A stretch of 64,000 nucleotides of DNA from Antrihabitans auranticaus (lineage in GTDB: Bacteria > Actinomycetota > Actinomycetes > Mycobacteriales > Mycobacteriaceae): the NCBI RefSeq assembly GCF_016481275.1, contig NZ_JAEMNW010000002.1:372001-436000 (forward strand). Direction: 5' to 3'. A program made the translations under genes and the position numbers. Under the pieces are notes generated by a model. It was not told the origin of the DNA. It saw only the letters and a list, made by a program, of their open reading frames with translations, and did not search any database. Shown here piece after piece: positions 17,910-26,506 of the stretch (position 1 is its first letter; the number at the start of each line of letters is the position of its first letter).

Positions 17910-19403
17910 GTGACTGAGCACAGTGTCGTGACCTATCCCGTGACTACGCGGGCTTTCGGTCTCGCATTGATCGTGCTCAGCGGCTTGCAGTTGATGGTGG
18001 TTCTCGACGGCACGGTCGCCAACCTCGCGCTCGCCAGGCTCCAGGACGAACTCGGGCTCTCCGATGCCGGCCGTAACTGGGTGCTGACGTCCTACGCTCT
18101 GGCCTTCGGCGGATTGATGCTGCTCGGTGGCCGCCTCGGCGACGCGTTCGGCCGCAAGAAGATGTTCATCGGCGGTGTCGCGCTCTTCACCGTGTCGTCG
18201 CTGCTGTGCGGACTTGCGTTCAACGAGGGCACGCTGATCGCAGCGCGCGCTCTGCAGGGCACCGGTGCGGCCATCGCCTCGCCGACCGCCTTCGCATTGG
18301 TTGCGACGACGTTCGCGCCCGGACCGGTCCGCAATCAGGCGATCGCCGTGTTCGCTGCCATGACCGGAATCGGCTCGATAACGGGCCTGATCATCGGCGG
18401 CGCCCTGACCGAATATTCGTGGCGGTGGATCTTCCTGATCAACGTCCCGATCGGTATCGCAATCGTCGCCCTCGCCATCGTCGCGCTTCGCGAGACCGCG
18501 CACGAACGGCTCTCGCTCGACATCCAGGGTGCGGTCCTCGCGACACTCGGCTGTACCTCGATCGTGTTCGGCATCAGCGAAGGTCCCGAGTTGGGCTGGC
18601 GCAGCATCGCCGTCGTCGGTTCGCTGATTCTCGGGTTCGTCCTGTTGGCGCTCTTCCTGCTCGTCGAACGTAAGGCGGACAACCCACTGCTGCCGTTCAG
18701 CCTGTTCGAGAACCGGGACCGCGTAGCGACGTTCGTGGCGATCTTCTTCGCCAGCGCAGTGATCTTCTGTATGGCCGCGTATGTCGCGCTCTTCGTACAG
18801 GACATCCTCGGATACAGCCCGCTCAAGGCGGGTCTGGCGTTCATCCCGTTCGCAGTCGGGTTGGGTACGGCGGCCTTCGTGTCGTCCAAGCTGGCGGTGC
18901 ACATTCAGCCGCGCTGGCTGGTCATCGCCGGCGCGATCATCATGGTCCCCGGCCTGATGTACGGCTCGACTCTCGACGGCACGGCGACCTACTTCGGCCA
19001 GCTGTTCATTCTCATCATCGGGATCGGTTTCGGTGTGGGACTCGCGGTCGTGCCGCTACCGCTGTGTGCGGTGGCCGGTGTCGGACCGAGCGAAATCGGT
19101 CCACTGACGGCCATCGCTCAGGTTGCGCAGACCCTCGGCGGACCGCTGGCGCTGGCTGTGATCGGAGCCGCGGCTACGTCGCGCACGCTGTCGCTCGGTG
19201 GCACGTCCGGCGCCGCGGCCGACATGAATCCGGTGCAGCTCGCCGCCCTCGGTGAGGGCTACACGTTCGCGCTGGTCGGTTGTGCGGGATGCGCCGTCAT
19301 AGCCGGTGTCGTGGCGTTGTTCATTCGCTTCACGCCGGCTCAGGTCGCTCAAGCTCATGCGGCACAGGAAGCGCAGCAGCGCGGCGAAGCCGCTATTTCT
19401 TGA
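17910..19403 (+). CDS. efpA: EfpA-type MFS multidrug exporter (DHA2 family, 14 helices)
   Basis: A 497-residue proton-driven exporter with 14 predicted membrane helices. Seen: the first-helix motif MVVLDGTVANLAL, the loop 2-3 motif GGRLGDAFGRKKMF, ARALQGTGAAIASPTA and the motif C segment GIGSITGLIIGGAL, which place it in the DHA2/QacA group; the high match to EfpA features and the position after cysG match Rv2846c. GTG 17910 lies 11 bases after the cysG stop with no terminator between, so the exporter may be partly under the B12 riboswitch. Its 3' end overlaps the converging TetR gene by 11 bases. Natural substrate unknown. Confidence 0.92.
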   Translation: MTEHSVVTYPVTTRAFGLALIVLSGLQLMVVLDGTVANLALARLQDELGLSDAGRNWVLTSYALAFGGLMLLGGRLGDAFGRKKMFIGGVALFTVSSLLCGLAFNEGTLIAARALQGTGAAIASPTAFALVATTFAPGPVRNQAIAVFAAMTGIGSITGLIIGGALTEYSWRWIFLINVPIGIAIVALAIVALRETAHERLSLDIQGAVLATLGCTSIVFGISEGPELGWRSIAVVGSLILGFVLLALFLLVERKADNPLLPFSLFENRDRVATFVAIFFASAVIFCMAAYVALFVQDILGYSPLKAGLAFIPFAVGLGTAAFVSSKLAVHIQPRWLVIAGAIIMVPGLMYGSTLDGTATYFGQLFILIIGIGFGVGLAVVPLPLCAVAGVGPSEIGPLTAIAQVAQTLGGPLALAVIGAAATSRTLSLGGTSGAAADMNPVQLAALGEGYTFALVGCAGCAVIAGVVALFIRFTPAQVAQAHAAQEAQQRGEAAIS

Positions 19404-20118
19404 CCGCTCCCGCTCCCGCAGCCGCGATCGTTGTGAGAATCGATGTGGCGGGGTCGGCGACGATGTTCTTGCGGCGCAGGAATCCATCGATCAGCTGCCA
19501 GACGAACTCGGTCGCTTGGTCGACGAACTCGGTGGTCCGGTCTTCGTCCGGCGTCCCGTCGCTCCCCAGCCACAGGTCTGCCGTGGAGACGAAGACACCC
19601 GCCACGGCACGCACGAGATAGTCGAGCCCGTTGGCGTCGACTGCAAGTCCGGCGAGCATGGGGCGCGCCCGCAGGGTGAGCTTCGCCGCCAAGTCCCGGG
19701 CCACGTCGAGCGGCAGACCGGATTCCCGCGAGTCGGCGCCGAACTGCGCTTGGGTCAGGAAGCGGAAGACGTTGGGATGTTCGCGAATCGTGCTCGCATA
19801 GGCGGCCACGAGTCGGCGGACCGCGGTTCGCGGCGGTTGCATCATGAGCGTGAAATCTGGCGCAGCGGTCTTCGCTGCGTCCTGCGTCATGCGATTAGCG
19901 ATCTCGTTGTAGAGATCAGCCTTGTCCGCGACCAACCGGTACAGCCGCGGCTTGGCGATGCCGGCTTCGCGGGCGATGGCGTCCATGCTCGGCCGCGGGC
20001 CGCCGTCGTCGATCACGCGAATTGCGGCATCGACGATGTCGTCGCGCGTCAGTGGCACGCGCCGGGACCGTTCGGCAAGTCGTGGCATGCCCTCACGGTA
20101 CTGCCGGTATAGCGGCAT
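19393..20118 (-). CDS. TetR-family transcriptional regulator
   Basis: A 241-residue regulator. The helix-turn-helix is SMDAIAREAGIAKPRLYRLV (about residues 44-63), followed by DKADLYNEIANRM; the ligand domain is unremarkable. The ATG at 20118 gives the longest form; ATG 20088 (starting MPRLAER) is an alternative and is the more usual distance to the HTH. It is divergent from an EphD-like hydrolase gene, with a palindrome in the gap, so it probably represses itself and that hydrolase. Convergent with efpA, and it could also affect it; that is less likely. Confidence 0.88.
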   Translation of the reverse strand: MPLYRQYREGMPRLAERSRRVPLTRDDIVDAAIRVIDDGGPRPSMDAIAREAGIAKPRLYRLVADKADLYNEIANRMTQDAAKTAAPDFTLMMQPPRTAVRRLVAAYASTIREHPNVFRFLTQAQFGADSRESGLPLDVARDLAAKLTLRARPMLAGLAVDANGLDYLVRAVAGVFVSTADLWLGSDGTPDEDRTTEFVDQATEFVWQLIDGFLRRKNIVADPATSILTTIAAAGAGAVKK

Positions 20119-20194
20119 GACCAGGACAATCGCGATGATATGGGTCGGTGCGCACCGACTGCTGTGGTGCCGAACACAGTCGTCTTCCGATACT

Positions 20195-20215
20195 CGGTAC
20201 CGCCGGTACTATATT
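20195..20215. promoter_or_regulatory. Candidate TetR operator and -10 box for the EphD-like hydrolase
   Basis: GTACCGCCGGTAC (20197-20209) is a 13-bp palindrome with 5-bp arms, and CGGTAC occurs as a direct repeat at 20195 and 20204. It runs directly into TATATT (20210-20215), a good -10 hexamer 33 bases before the hydrolase start. A repressor bound here would block the promoter. Confidence 0.45.
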
Positions 20216-20247
20216 TTGAACCAGCAGTACAACCGGAAGGACGCGTG

Positions 20248-21174
20248 ATGTCCGTGCGACAACTCGAAGGCGTTGCGCAGCGCCAGTGGACCGCGCGCAG
20301 CGGCGCGACGGAGTTGGCAGTCTTCGAGTGGGGCAATCCGGACGGTGAGCCGGTAGTTCTCGTGCACGGCTGGCCGGATACGCACGTCGTGTGGAGCAGT
20401 GTTGTGCCGCTGCTGAGCGACCGATTTCGCGTGATTGCGTACGACACTCGCGGCGCGGGCGGTTCCTCTGCGCCCAAGGCAGTGTCGGCCTACCGGCTCG
20501 ACAAGCTGGCGGCGGACTTCTTCGCCGTGATCGACGCGGCCAGCCCGAATGTGCCCGTGCATGTCGTGGCCCACGATTGGGGCTCGATCCAGGTGTGGGA
20601 AGCCGTCTGCACGCCGCGATCGAACCGGCGGGTTGCGTCGTTCACGTCGATCTCGGGTCCGAGTCTCGACCACCTCGCGATGTGGATGCGCGGCAAGCTC
20701 GCAGCTCCTACGCCGCGAAGTGTCCGCGCTCCCATTCTGCAACTCATCTCCTCGCTGTGCGCTCTGCTGCTCATCGTTCCGGTGCTCCCGCGCCTGCTGT
20801 TGAAGATCTTCGGTACAGAGCGCATGTGGACCTGGCTGCTCGGCCGGGTCGAGGGCATACCGGCCGACGACGTGCACGTCGCGGACACGCTGCAGCACGA
20901 CATGATCACCGGCTTGAAGATCTATCGTGCCAACGTTCTGCAGCACGTCCTGCGGCCGCGCCAGCAATACACGACTGTGCCGATTCAAATCCTCGTCAGC
21001 ACGCGCGACGTGGCGATCCGTCCGGCCGGTTACGACGCACTCGGCCGCTGGGCATCGTCGGTTCAGCGCCATGACATCCCCGCGGGGCACTGGCTTCCGT
21101 TCTCCGAACCGTTGGTCGTCGCCGAGGCGGCTGCCAATTTCATCGACTCGCTGACGTTGGCGACGGCCTCGTGA
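20248..21174 (+). CDS. EphD-like alpha/beta hydrolase lacking the SDR domain
   Basis: A 308-residue hydrolase like the N-terminal half of mycobacterial EphD, which joins an epoxide-hydrolase fold to a short-chain dehydrogenase. Seen: LVHGWPDTHVVWSSVVPLL, YDTRGAGGSSAP, the nucleophile elbow VVAHDWGSIQVWEA with the catalytic Asp, and the C-terminal His in IPAGHWLPF. The SDR half is absent; the gene ends where it would start and overlaps a DUF445 gene. ATG 20248 has a strong ribosome site GGAAGGA. Likely controlled by the divergent TetR. Substrate unknown, probably an epoxide or ester. Confidence 0.83.
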   Translation: MSVRQLEGVAQRQWTARSGATELAVFEWGNPDGEPVVLVHGWPDTHVVWSSVVPLLSDRFRVIAYDTRGAGGSSAPKAVSAYRLDKLAADFFAVIDAASPNVPVHVVAHDWGSIQVWEAVCTPRSNRRVASFTSISGPSLDHLAMWMRGKLAAPTPRSVRAPILQLISSLCALLLIVPVLPRLLLKIFGTERMWTWLLGRVEGIPADDVHVADTLQHDMITGLKIYRANVLQHVLRPRQQYTTVPIQILVSTRDVAIRPAGYDALGRWASSVQRHDIPAGHWLPFSEPLVVAEAAANFIDSLTLATAS

Positions 21175-22514
21175 GCTGGTCAGGGTTGGTCGTCGACTGG
21201 GAAGAGGTCACAGGCCAGTCGAGGTTCGTCATCGACATGCTCACGATCCCGATCTTCTCGGCGATCGCGGGACTGCTCACCAACTGGACCGGCGTCTGGA
21301 TGCTGTTCGCGCCGAACCAGTTTCGTGGCTTCGATGTGCCGGGCCTGCGGGTGATCTACCCGTACTTCCCGCGCCGTCTGCAGATCCTGCCGATCTTCGA
21401 GGGCGGCCACAGGCTGGGATTTCAGGGCTTCATTCCGGCCCGCACCGAGAAGATGGCGTCGCTGACCGTCGACCTCGCCATTTCCAAGATCGGTGGACCC
21501 AGCGACTTCTACTGCCAGCTCGAACCGGAGGCAATCGCCGCGCAGTTCGCCCAGGTGATCGGTCGGGATCTGCGCCCGCTGGTCGATTCGGTCATGGAGT
21601 CCGGCTATCCGCAGCTGTGGAACGACCTGCCGCAACAGGTCCGCGAGATGCTCTACGCACGGGTCGCCTCGGAGTTGCCCGACGTCGCCGGGCGGGCTTT
21701 CGATGAGATCGGGCGCCACATCGACGAGCTACTCGACGTGAAGTCGATGGTGATAGGCCACTTGCGCAAGCATCCCGCGATGATGAAGGACATCTTCTAC
21801 AGCATCGGTGCCCCCGAACTGCGCTTTATGGTTCGCAGCGGGCTCCTGGGTTTTCCGATGGGTGTGGCGCTGGCGCTGTATCTGCACTTCCATCCGCACC
21901 TCCCGCTCGTTGGGGCAGTGCCGTTGGCGCTCGTTGTGTTGTTCGGTGCCGCGATGATCGGTGTCATCGCCAACATCATCGCCATCAGGGTCGTGTTCAC
22001 GCCCGCTGTCCGCCGGCCGCGTTGGCAATGTCTGTGGGGCCAGGCGTTGCTCGCGCAGCGGCAGGAGGTCGCCGCCGCAGACTTCGGCTACTCGATCGCC
22101 CATCAGATCATCACGATGGACACCATCGTGGACCACTTGATGGAGGGCCCCAACCGCGACAAAACTCGCGGACTACTCGAGAACGTCCTCGTCGACGAGA
22201 TCGACCGGGCGCTCGGGGTGATCCGTCCTTTGGTGCGCGCAACGGTGGGCACCACGCGCTGGCAGGCGATCCAGGCGGGGTCCACGATGGCGGCAATCGA
22301 CTACGTCCCCGCACTCGTCGACGCCGATTTCTCACTGTCGCAGGCAGCGAAGATCGACAGGTTGTGCACAGAGAAACTGCAGGAGCTGCCGCCGGAAGAA
22401 TTCGTCGACCTCCTGTATTCGGCAATCGAGCAGGATGCGTGGTTGCTGTATGTGCACGGTGGCCTGCTCGGCATCGTTGTCGGTGCGGTGCACCTGATCG
22501 TCTTCGGCGTCTGA
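21171..22514 (+). CDS. DUF445-family membrane protein
   Basis: A 447-residue protein of unknown function. An N-terminal membrane helix (IPIFSAIAGLLTNWTGVWML) is followed by RGFDVPGLRVIYPYFPRR and the DUF445 block PARTEKMASLTVDLAISKIG, then a long, probably helical soluble region, a pair of helices (about residues 220-275), a second soluble part and a final C-terminal helix. GTG 21171 overlaps the hydrolase stop, so the pair is an operon. The DUF445 family includes YheB/YjiN-type proteins of the envelope; no reaction is known. Confidence 0.88.
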   Translation: MSWSGLVVDWEEVTGQSRFVIDMLTIPIFSAIAGLLTNWTGVWMLFAPNQFRGFDVPGLRVIYPYFPRRLQILPIFEGGHRLGFQGFIPARTEKMASLTVDLAISKIGGPSDFYCQLEPEAIAAQFAQVIGRDLRPLVDSVMESGYPQLWNDLPQQVREMLYARVASELPDVAGRAFDEIGRHIDELLDVKSMVIGHLRKHPAMMKDIFYSIGAPELRFMVRSGLLGFPMGVALALYLHFHPHLPLVGAVPLALVVLFGAAMIGVIANIIAIRVVFTPAVRRPRWQCLWGQALLAQRQEVAAADFGYSIAHQIITMDTIVDHLMEGPNRDKTRGLLENVLVDEIDRALGVIRPLVRATVGTTRWQAIQAGSTMAAIDYVPALVDADFSLSQAAKIDRLCTEKLQELPPEEFVDLLYSAIEQDAWLLYVHGGLLGIVVGAVHLIVFGV

Positions 22515-23318
22515 TCACCTGAACTGCTCAACGTTCGCCTCGGCCCATTCGGCGAATGTGGTTGCGGCGCGACCGGTTACCTCGGCAACCGTTGGAACGG
22601 CGAGTTGCGGGTGCTCGATCAGCGTCGCGACGCCCTCGAGGTACCAGCGCGCGTACTCGCCCATTGCAGGTTCGAGCGCCGCGACGGCCTCTTCAGGGTC
22701 GAGTTCGACGTAATCGATGTCGCGGCCGAGCGCGTGGGCGATTGCCTGCAGCTTCTCGTCTCGGCGTAAGCATTCAGGTCCGGTCAGTTCGAGGCGCTGG
22801 CCGACATAGGAATCGTCGAGAAGTGCCTGTGCGGCGACCGCTGCGATATCCGGCAGGGCGATTGCGGCATTGGCTGCCGCCGCGTAGCCGTCGCGGACCT
22901 GCCCGGTGGACCGAATCTGATCGGCCCACATCGTGTAGTTGTCCATGAACTCGCCCGGCTCCAGATGCGTCCAGGGAACTGCGGAAGTCTCCACGGCTTC
23001 CTCGATGACCTCCCAGCCTGTCCCGGCGCCACCGGCGAGGTCGACGATTCGCTGCACTCCTGCAGCTTCGGCGAGTGCGACTGCAGTGCCGACCGTAGGC
23101 GGATGCGGCGCGAGATAGAGCGTGTCGACGCCTTGCAGCGCGCGGTGCAACGACGCTGAGTTTCCGACGAACCCCGTTGCCACCTCGACTTCGACGGGCA
23201 GGGCAGCAGCCGTCGGGTCGGTAGTCAGTGCGCGAATGTCTGTGGCGCCCAGGCGTAGAAGCTCGTCGACGACGAGCCTGCCGATATTTCGAGTAGCGCC
23301 GGTAACCAGGATCTTCAT
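22515..23318 (-). CDS. NmrA-like NAD(P)-binding reductase (atypical SDR)
   Basis: A 267-residue atypical short-chain dehydrogenase. The N terminus ILVTGATRNIGRLVVDELL holds the TGxxxxxG cofactor site, and there is no classical YxxxK pair, as in NmrA/QOR2-like proteins that sense or use NADP. VDTLYLAPHP and LEPGEFMDNY are typical. ATG 23318 starts at the strand; ATG 23330 would add four residues. Divergent from a TetR gene, across two palindromic operators, so it is the likely target of that regulator and its product may deal with the inducing compound. Confidence 0.85.
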   Translation of the reverse strand: MKILVTGATRNIGRLVVDELLRLGATDIRALTTDPTAAALPVEVEVATGFVGNSASLHRALQGVDTLYLAPHPPTVGTAVALAEAAGVQRIVDLAGGAGTGWEVIEEAVETSAVPWTHLEPGEFMDNYTMWADQIRSTGQVRDGYAAAANAAIALPDIAAVAAQALLDDSYVGQRLELTGPECLRRDEKLQAIAHALGRDIDYVELDPEEAVAALEPAMGEYARWYLEGVATLIEHPQLAVPTVAEVTGRAATTFAEWAEANVEQFR

Positions 23319-23333
23319 GCCCACCCCCATTTT

Positions 23334-23372
23334 CGTATGGCATACGGATATCTGTTTATCGTATGGTATACG
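23334..23372. promoter_or_regulatory. Twin palindromic operators between NmrA-like gene and TetR gene
   Basis: CGTATGGCATACG (23334-23346) has 6-bp arms and CGTATGGTATACG (23360-23372) has 5-bp arms. Centres are 26 bases apart, and the flanking TTTT and AAAA extend the symmetry of the pair as a whole. Placement between divergent genes makes them binding sites for the neighbouring TetR protein. Confidence 0.7.
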
Positions 23373-23395
23373 AAAATTGGACGGAGTGGTCGGCG

Positions 23396-24160
23396 ATGAC
23401 AAAGCATGGGGACCCCGATCGGATCCTTGCGCTGTTGTGGCGGCATTCCGGTAAGGGCGATGGACGGCCCGTGCCTGGCCGCAAGCCCAAGCTGACCGTC
23501 GACGACGTCGTTGCGGCTGCCGTTGCCCTAGCCGACGCCGAGGGGTTGGCAGCCGTCTCGATGAATCGAGTCGCGACAGCACTCGGAGTCGGCACGATGA
23601 CGCTCTACACATATGCGCCGTCGAAGGCGGACCTGGTCGACCTGATGGTCGACGCGTTGCTCGTCGAAAAGGCTTTGCCGGGGCCGGGGGAGGCGCGTCC
23701 GGTGGGGTGGCGTGCTCAGGTCCGGCTGTATGCCGACGTCACAGTCGCGCAGTATCGAGCACACCCGTGGCTTCGGCACGTGTCCGTGGTGCGCCCGCCG
23801 GTGGGTCCTGGGATGCTCGCCGACAGCGAGTACGTGCTGTCGACTGTCTCCGGGCTTGGTTTGGTTGCGGCAGAGACGAACGCCGCCGCGGAGTCGATAA
23901 CCGCATTCGTCCTTGCGACGGCCGCGTTGGAAGCCGATGCTGCAGAACTGGAACGAACGACGGCGCAGACCAACGACTCGTGGTGGCACGACCGCGACCG
24001 TCTGTGGCAGGACTATTTCGACCCCGCTCGCTATCCGACCATGAACGCCGTCTGGCACGCGGGTGGCTTCGACTCGTCGACGCACGAGGCGATGGTCCGC
24101 TCGCACGCGTTCGGTTTGGCGCGGTTACTCGACGGAATCGAGTTGGGACGGGTCTATTGA
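23396..24160 (+). CDS. TetR-family regulator with TetR_C-type domain
   Basis: A 254-residue regulator with helix-turn-helix SMNRVATALGVGTMTLYTYA followed by SKADLVDLMVDALL, the form seen in tetracycline-repressor-like members. An earlier in-frame ATG at 23363 lies inside the second operator palindrome, so ATG 23396, with GGAG nine bases upstream, is preferred. It should repress the divergent NmrA-like reductase and itself. The last 36 bases overlap the converging TetR gene at 24125. Confidence 0.88.
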   Translation: MTKHGDPDRILALLWRHSGKGDGRPVPGRKPKLTVDDVVAAAVALADAEGLAAVSMNRVATALGVGTMTLYTYAPSKADLVDLMVDALLVEKALPGPGEARPVGWRAQVRLYADVTVAQYRAHPWLRHVSVVRPPVGPGMLADSEYVLSTVSGLGLVAAETNAAAESITAFVLATAALEADAAELERTTAQTNDSWWHDRDRLWQDYFDPARYPTMNAVWHAGGFDSSTHEAMVRSHAFGLARLLDGIELGRVY

Positions 24161-24679
24161 TGGCGCAACGAACAGCTCGAGCATCGCGCGTTCTTCCGCG
24201 TCGTCGGAGCCAGGCACGGTCAGCAGTGAAACGATAATGCGCACAGTCCATTTGGCGAGCAACACGTTTCCATCGAAGAATGCGGCGCTCAGTCCCTCGA
24301 TCACTTCCGAAGAGTGCGCAATTTCACTGGCGAGGCCGGCATCGCCGAGCTGAAACCACGCGATCATCGTCGGGTCGGCTCGGACCTCGCGGACCGCGGC
24401 GAGCATTGCCGCGACAGTGCGCTCCCTCAGGTCTGGAATGGTGCTGGTTTCGGCAAGGATCGTCTCGCCCACACGCCTCGCTTCGCGGTGCACGAACGCG
24501 AGTTGCAGCGATCGCCGGCTGTCGAAGTAGCGATACATCGTCGCGCGCGAACAGCCCGCTCGCCGCGCGATATCGGCCATTCCGACCGTCGCAACGCCGC
24601 GTTCGACGAACAACTGTGCTGCAGCGTCGAGAATTCGCTCGGCCGCAAGGTCGTTGCGGTCCTTTTCGAGCCAGTTCAT
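24125..24679 (-). CDS. TetR-family regulator co-transcribed with a P450
   Basis: A 184-residue regulator with HTH GMADIARRAGCSRATMYRYF after ERILDAAAQLF. Its ATG (24679) overlaps the P450 stop as ATGA, so it is the second gene of a P450-TetR operon and probably controls that operon. The ligand domain is short and unassigned. Confidence 0.88.
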   Translation of the reverse strand: MNWLEKDRNDLAAERILDAAAQLFVERGVATVGMADIARRAGCSRATMYRYFDSRRSLQLAFVHREARRVGETILAETSTIPDLRERTVAAMLAAVREVRADPTMIAWFQLGDAGLASEIAHSSEVIEGLSAAFFDGNVLLAKWTVRIIVSLLTVPGSDDAEERAMLELFVAPSIDPSQLDSVE

Positions 24680-25896
24680 TCGTTCACTCGGAACGGGACG
24701 CTGAGCGGTCGGCGGACGTATGGACCCTCGGCGTAGACGACCGCATCGATATCGACCGTGAAGTCGGGGCAGCGGGCCAGCAGTTCCTCGAGTGCGACGC
24801 GTGCCTGCATTCGCGCTGCGGCCGCGCCGAGGCAGTGGTGGTTGCCGTGGCTGAACGTCATGATCTGGCGCGGCTTGCGGAGGACGTCGAGTTCGCCCGC
24901 GTCGGAACCGTATTGGCGCTCGTCACGGTTCGCCGATCCGTAGAGCAGTAGGGTTCGGCGGCCTGCTGGAACGGTGGTGTCGCCGATCTGGACGTCCCGT
25001 GTAGTGCAGCGCGCAAGACCCTGCACCGGGGCGGTGAGTCGCAGCATTTCTTCGACGGCGTCGGTGATCAGTGCGGGGTTGTCGATGAGCTTGCGACGCT
25101 GGTCGCGATGCGTGGTCAGCAACTGGACGGCGCCGCCGAGATTGCCTGTCGTCGTGTCGTTTCCGCCGGTCACCATCGTGAAAGCGAAGCCGAGAATCGA
25201 CAGAATTCCTGCGACGTCACCGTCTGCACCCAGGCCAGATGCGAGCAGGTGCGAGATCGTATCGTCGGCAGGATCGGTCCGGCGCCGATCGATGAGCGCG
25301 GTGAAATACCCCATCAATTCCGTGACGGCCGTGGCGGCCTCGAGGATGTTTCCGCCGGCGCCCGCGGCGACGATGTTCTCGGACCACTCGTCGAAGCGCG
25401 ACCGGTCCTCCTCGGGAACGCCGAGGTAGTGCGCGACCACCATGCTCGGCAGCGGCTTGAAGAGGTCGACGACGATATCGCCCTCACCGGCCGCCTTGAG
25501 TCTTTCGATGCGGTCGACGACGAACTCGCGAACCGCCGGCTCGACCGAGCTGACGTGCCGGGGGGTGAAACCCGATGACACCGACCGCCTGAACGTCGTG
25601 TGGTCCGGTGGATCGGTGAAGACGAAGGGACGATTTTCCGTCATCCCGATCTTCTCGAGGTCGTGATAGTCGGTCGTGATTCCTTGCGCCGACGAGAAGG
25701 TCTCGGGATCACGCGCAGCCGCGAAGACGTCGGCGTACCGGGAGAGGACGTAGTAGTCCTCGTCCGGCGTCTCGGGTGGAACGACTCGGTGGACCGGGTC
25801 GTGGTCGCGCAGGTCGCGGTACATCTGCCAAGGGTCGCGCCAGGATTCCCCGGACCGAGGAACGAACTGAACCTGATGAGACGTCAGCGTCGACAT
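24676..25896 (-). CDS. Cytochrome P450
   Basis: A 406-residue soluble haem monooxygenase. Seen: oxygen-activation region MVTGGNDTTTGNLGG in the I helix, the K-helix EEMLRLTAPVQ with its Glu-x-x-Arg-type pair, and the haem loop FSHGNHHCLGAAAARMQ with the cysteine ligand. ATG 25896 (MSTLTSHQ) gives the normal bacterial length; an upstream in-frame start would run into the repeat array. It needs ferredoxin and reductase partners not found nearby. Its promoter must lie in or near the 25954-26506 repeat array. CYP family number cannot be given from sequence reading; substrate unknown. Confidence 0.93.
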   Translation of the reverse strand: MSTLTSHQVQFVPRSGESWRDPWQMYRDLRDHDPVHRVVPPETPDEDYYVLSRYADVFAAARDPETFSSAQGITTDYHDLEKIGMTENRPFVFTDPPDHTTFRRSVSSGFTPRHVSSVEPAVREFVVDRIERLKAAGEGDIVVDLFKPLPSMVVAHYLGVPEEDRSRFDEWSENIVAAGAGGNILEAATAVTELMGYFTALIDRRRTDPADDTISHLLASGLGADGDVAGILSILGFAFTMVTGGNDTTTGNLGGAVQLLTTHRDQRRKLIDNPALITDAVEEMLRLTAPVQGLARCTTRDVQIGDTTVPAGRRTLLLYGSANRDERQYGSDAGELDVLRKPRQIMTFSHGNHHCLGAAAARMQARVALEELLARCPDFTVDIDAVVYAEGPYVRRPLSVPFRVNE

Positions 25897-25953
25897 GGAT
25901 AGATCGTGAGACACATGGGCAGATGTGTCAAGGGGTGGTTGGGCTTGTCTTGG

Positions 25954-26506
25954 GTGATCACGAGCATGGGGTCGCCGGCGCGCCGTGTGGCCTCGCCATT
26001 TGGTCGTGATCACGGGGGATGGGAGTGGGGCTGTGCTGATCACGAGCATCGGGTCGACGACGCGCCGTGTGGCCTCGCCTTTTCGTCGTGATCACCGCGG
26101 TTGGGAGTGGGGATCTAGCCTTTTGGTCGTGATCACGGCGGGTGGAGGCTGGGGTCGCCGGTGATCACGAGCATCGGGTCACCGACACGCCGCCTGGCCT
26201 CGCCTTTTGGTCGTGATCACCGCGGTTCGGGGGTGGGATCGAACCATTCGCTCGTGATCACGGTGGTTGGAGGCTGGGGTAGCCGGTGATCACGAGCATC
26301 GGGTCACCGACACGCCGTGTGACCTCGCCTTTTGGTCGTGATCACCGCAGGGTGGGGATCGAGCCATTTGGTCGTGATCACGGTGGGTGGAGGCTGGGGG
26401 TTGCCGGTGATCACGAGCATCCGGTCACCGACATGCCGTGTGGCCTCGCCTTTTCGTCGTGATCACCGCGGGGTGGGTGGGGATCGAGCCATTCGCTCGT
26501 GATCAC
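25954..26506. repeat. Tandem array of five 60-bp GTGATCAC-bounded units with G-rich linkers
   Basis: Five near-identical units, each exactly 60 bp, at 25954-26013, 26036-26095, 26161-26220, 26286-26345 and 26407-26466. Each opens with GTGATCACGAGCAT (the second with CTGATCAC) and ends TCGTGATCAC, so the ends form 10-bp inverted repeats. Linkers are 22, 65, 65 and 61 bp; the longer ones and the tail carry one more GTGATCAC (26129, 26254, 26374, 26499) and runs such as GGTGGGTGGAGGCTGGGG. In all there are 13 perfect GTGATCAC and one variant. It lies upstream of the P450 start and downstream of yaaA. The 640-base gap (25897-26536) has no convincing gene. Not a CRISPR array. Confidence 0.9.

Noticed and set aside
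25776-26091. Small proteins in the repeat array
   Set aside because: They derive from repeat units read in frame and have no coding features.
25954-26506. CRISPR array
   Set aside because: Repeated 60-bp units are too long, have inverted-repeat ends, and the linkers resemble one another; no cas genes are nearby.
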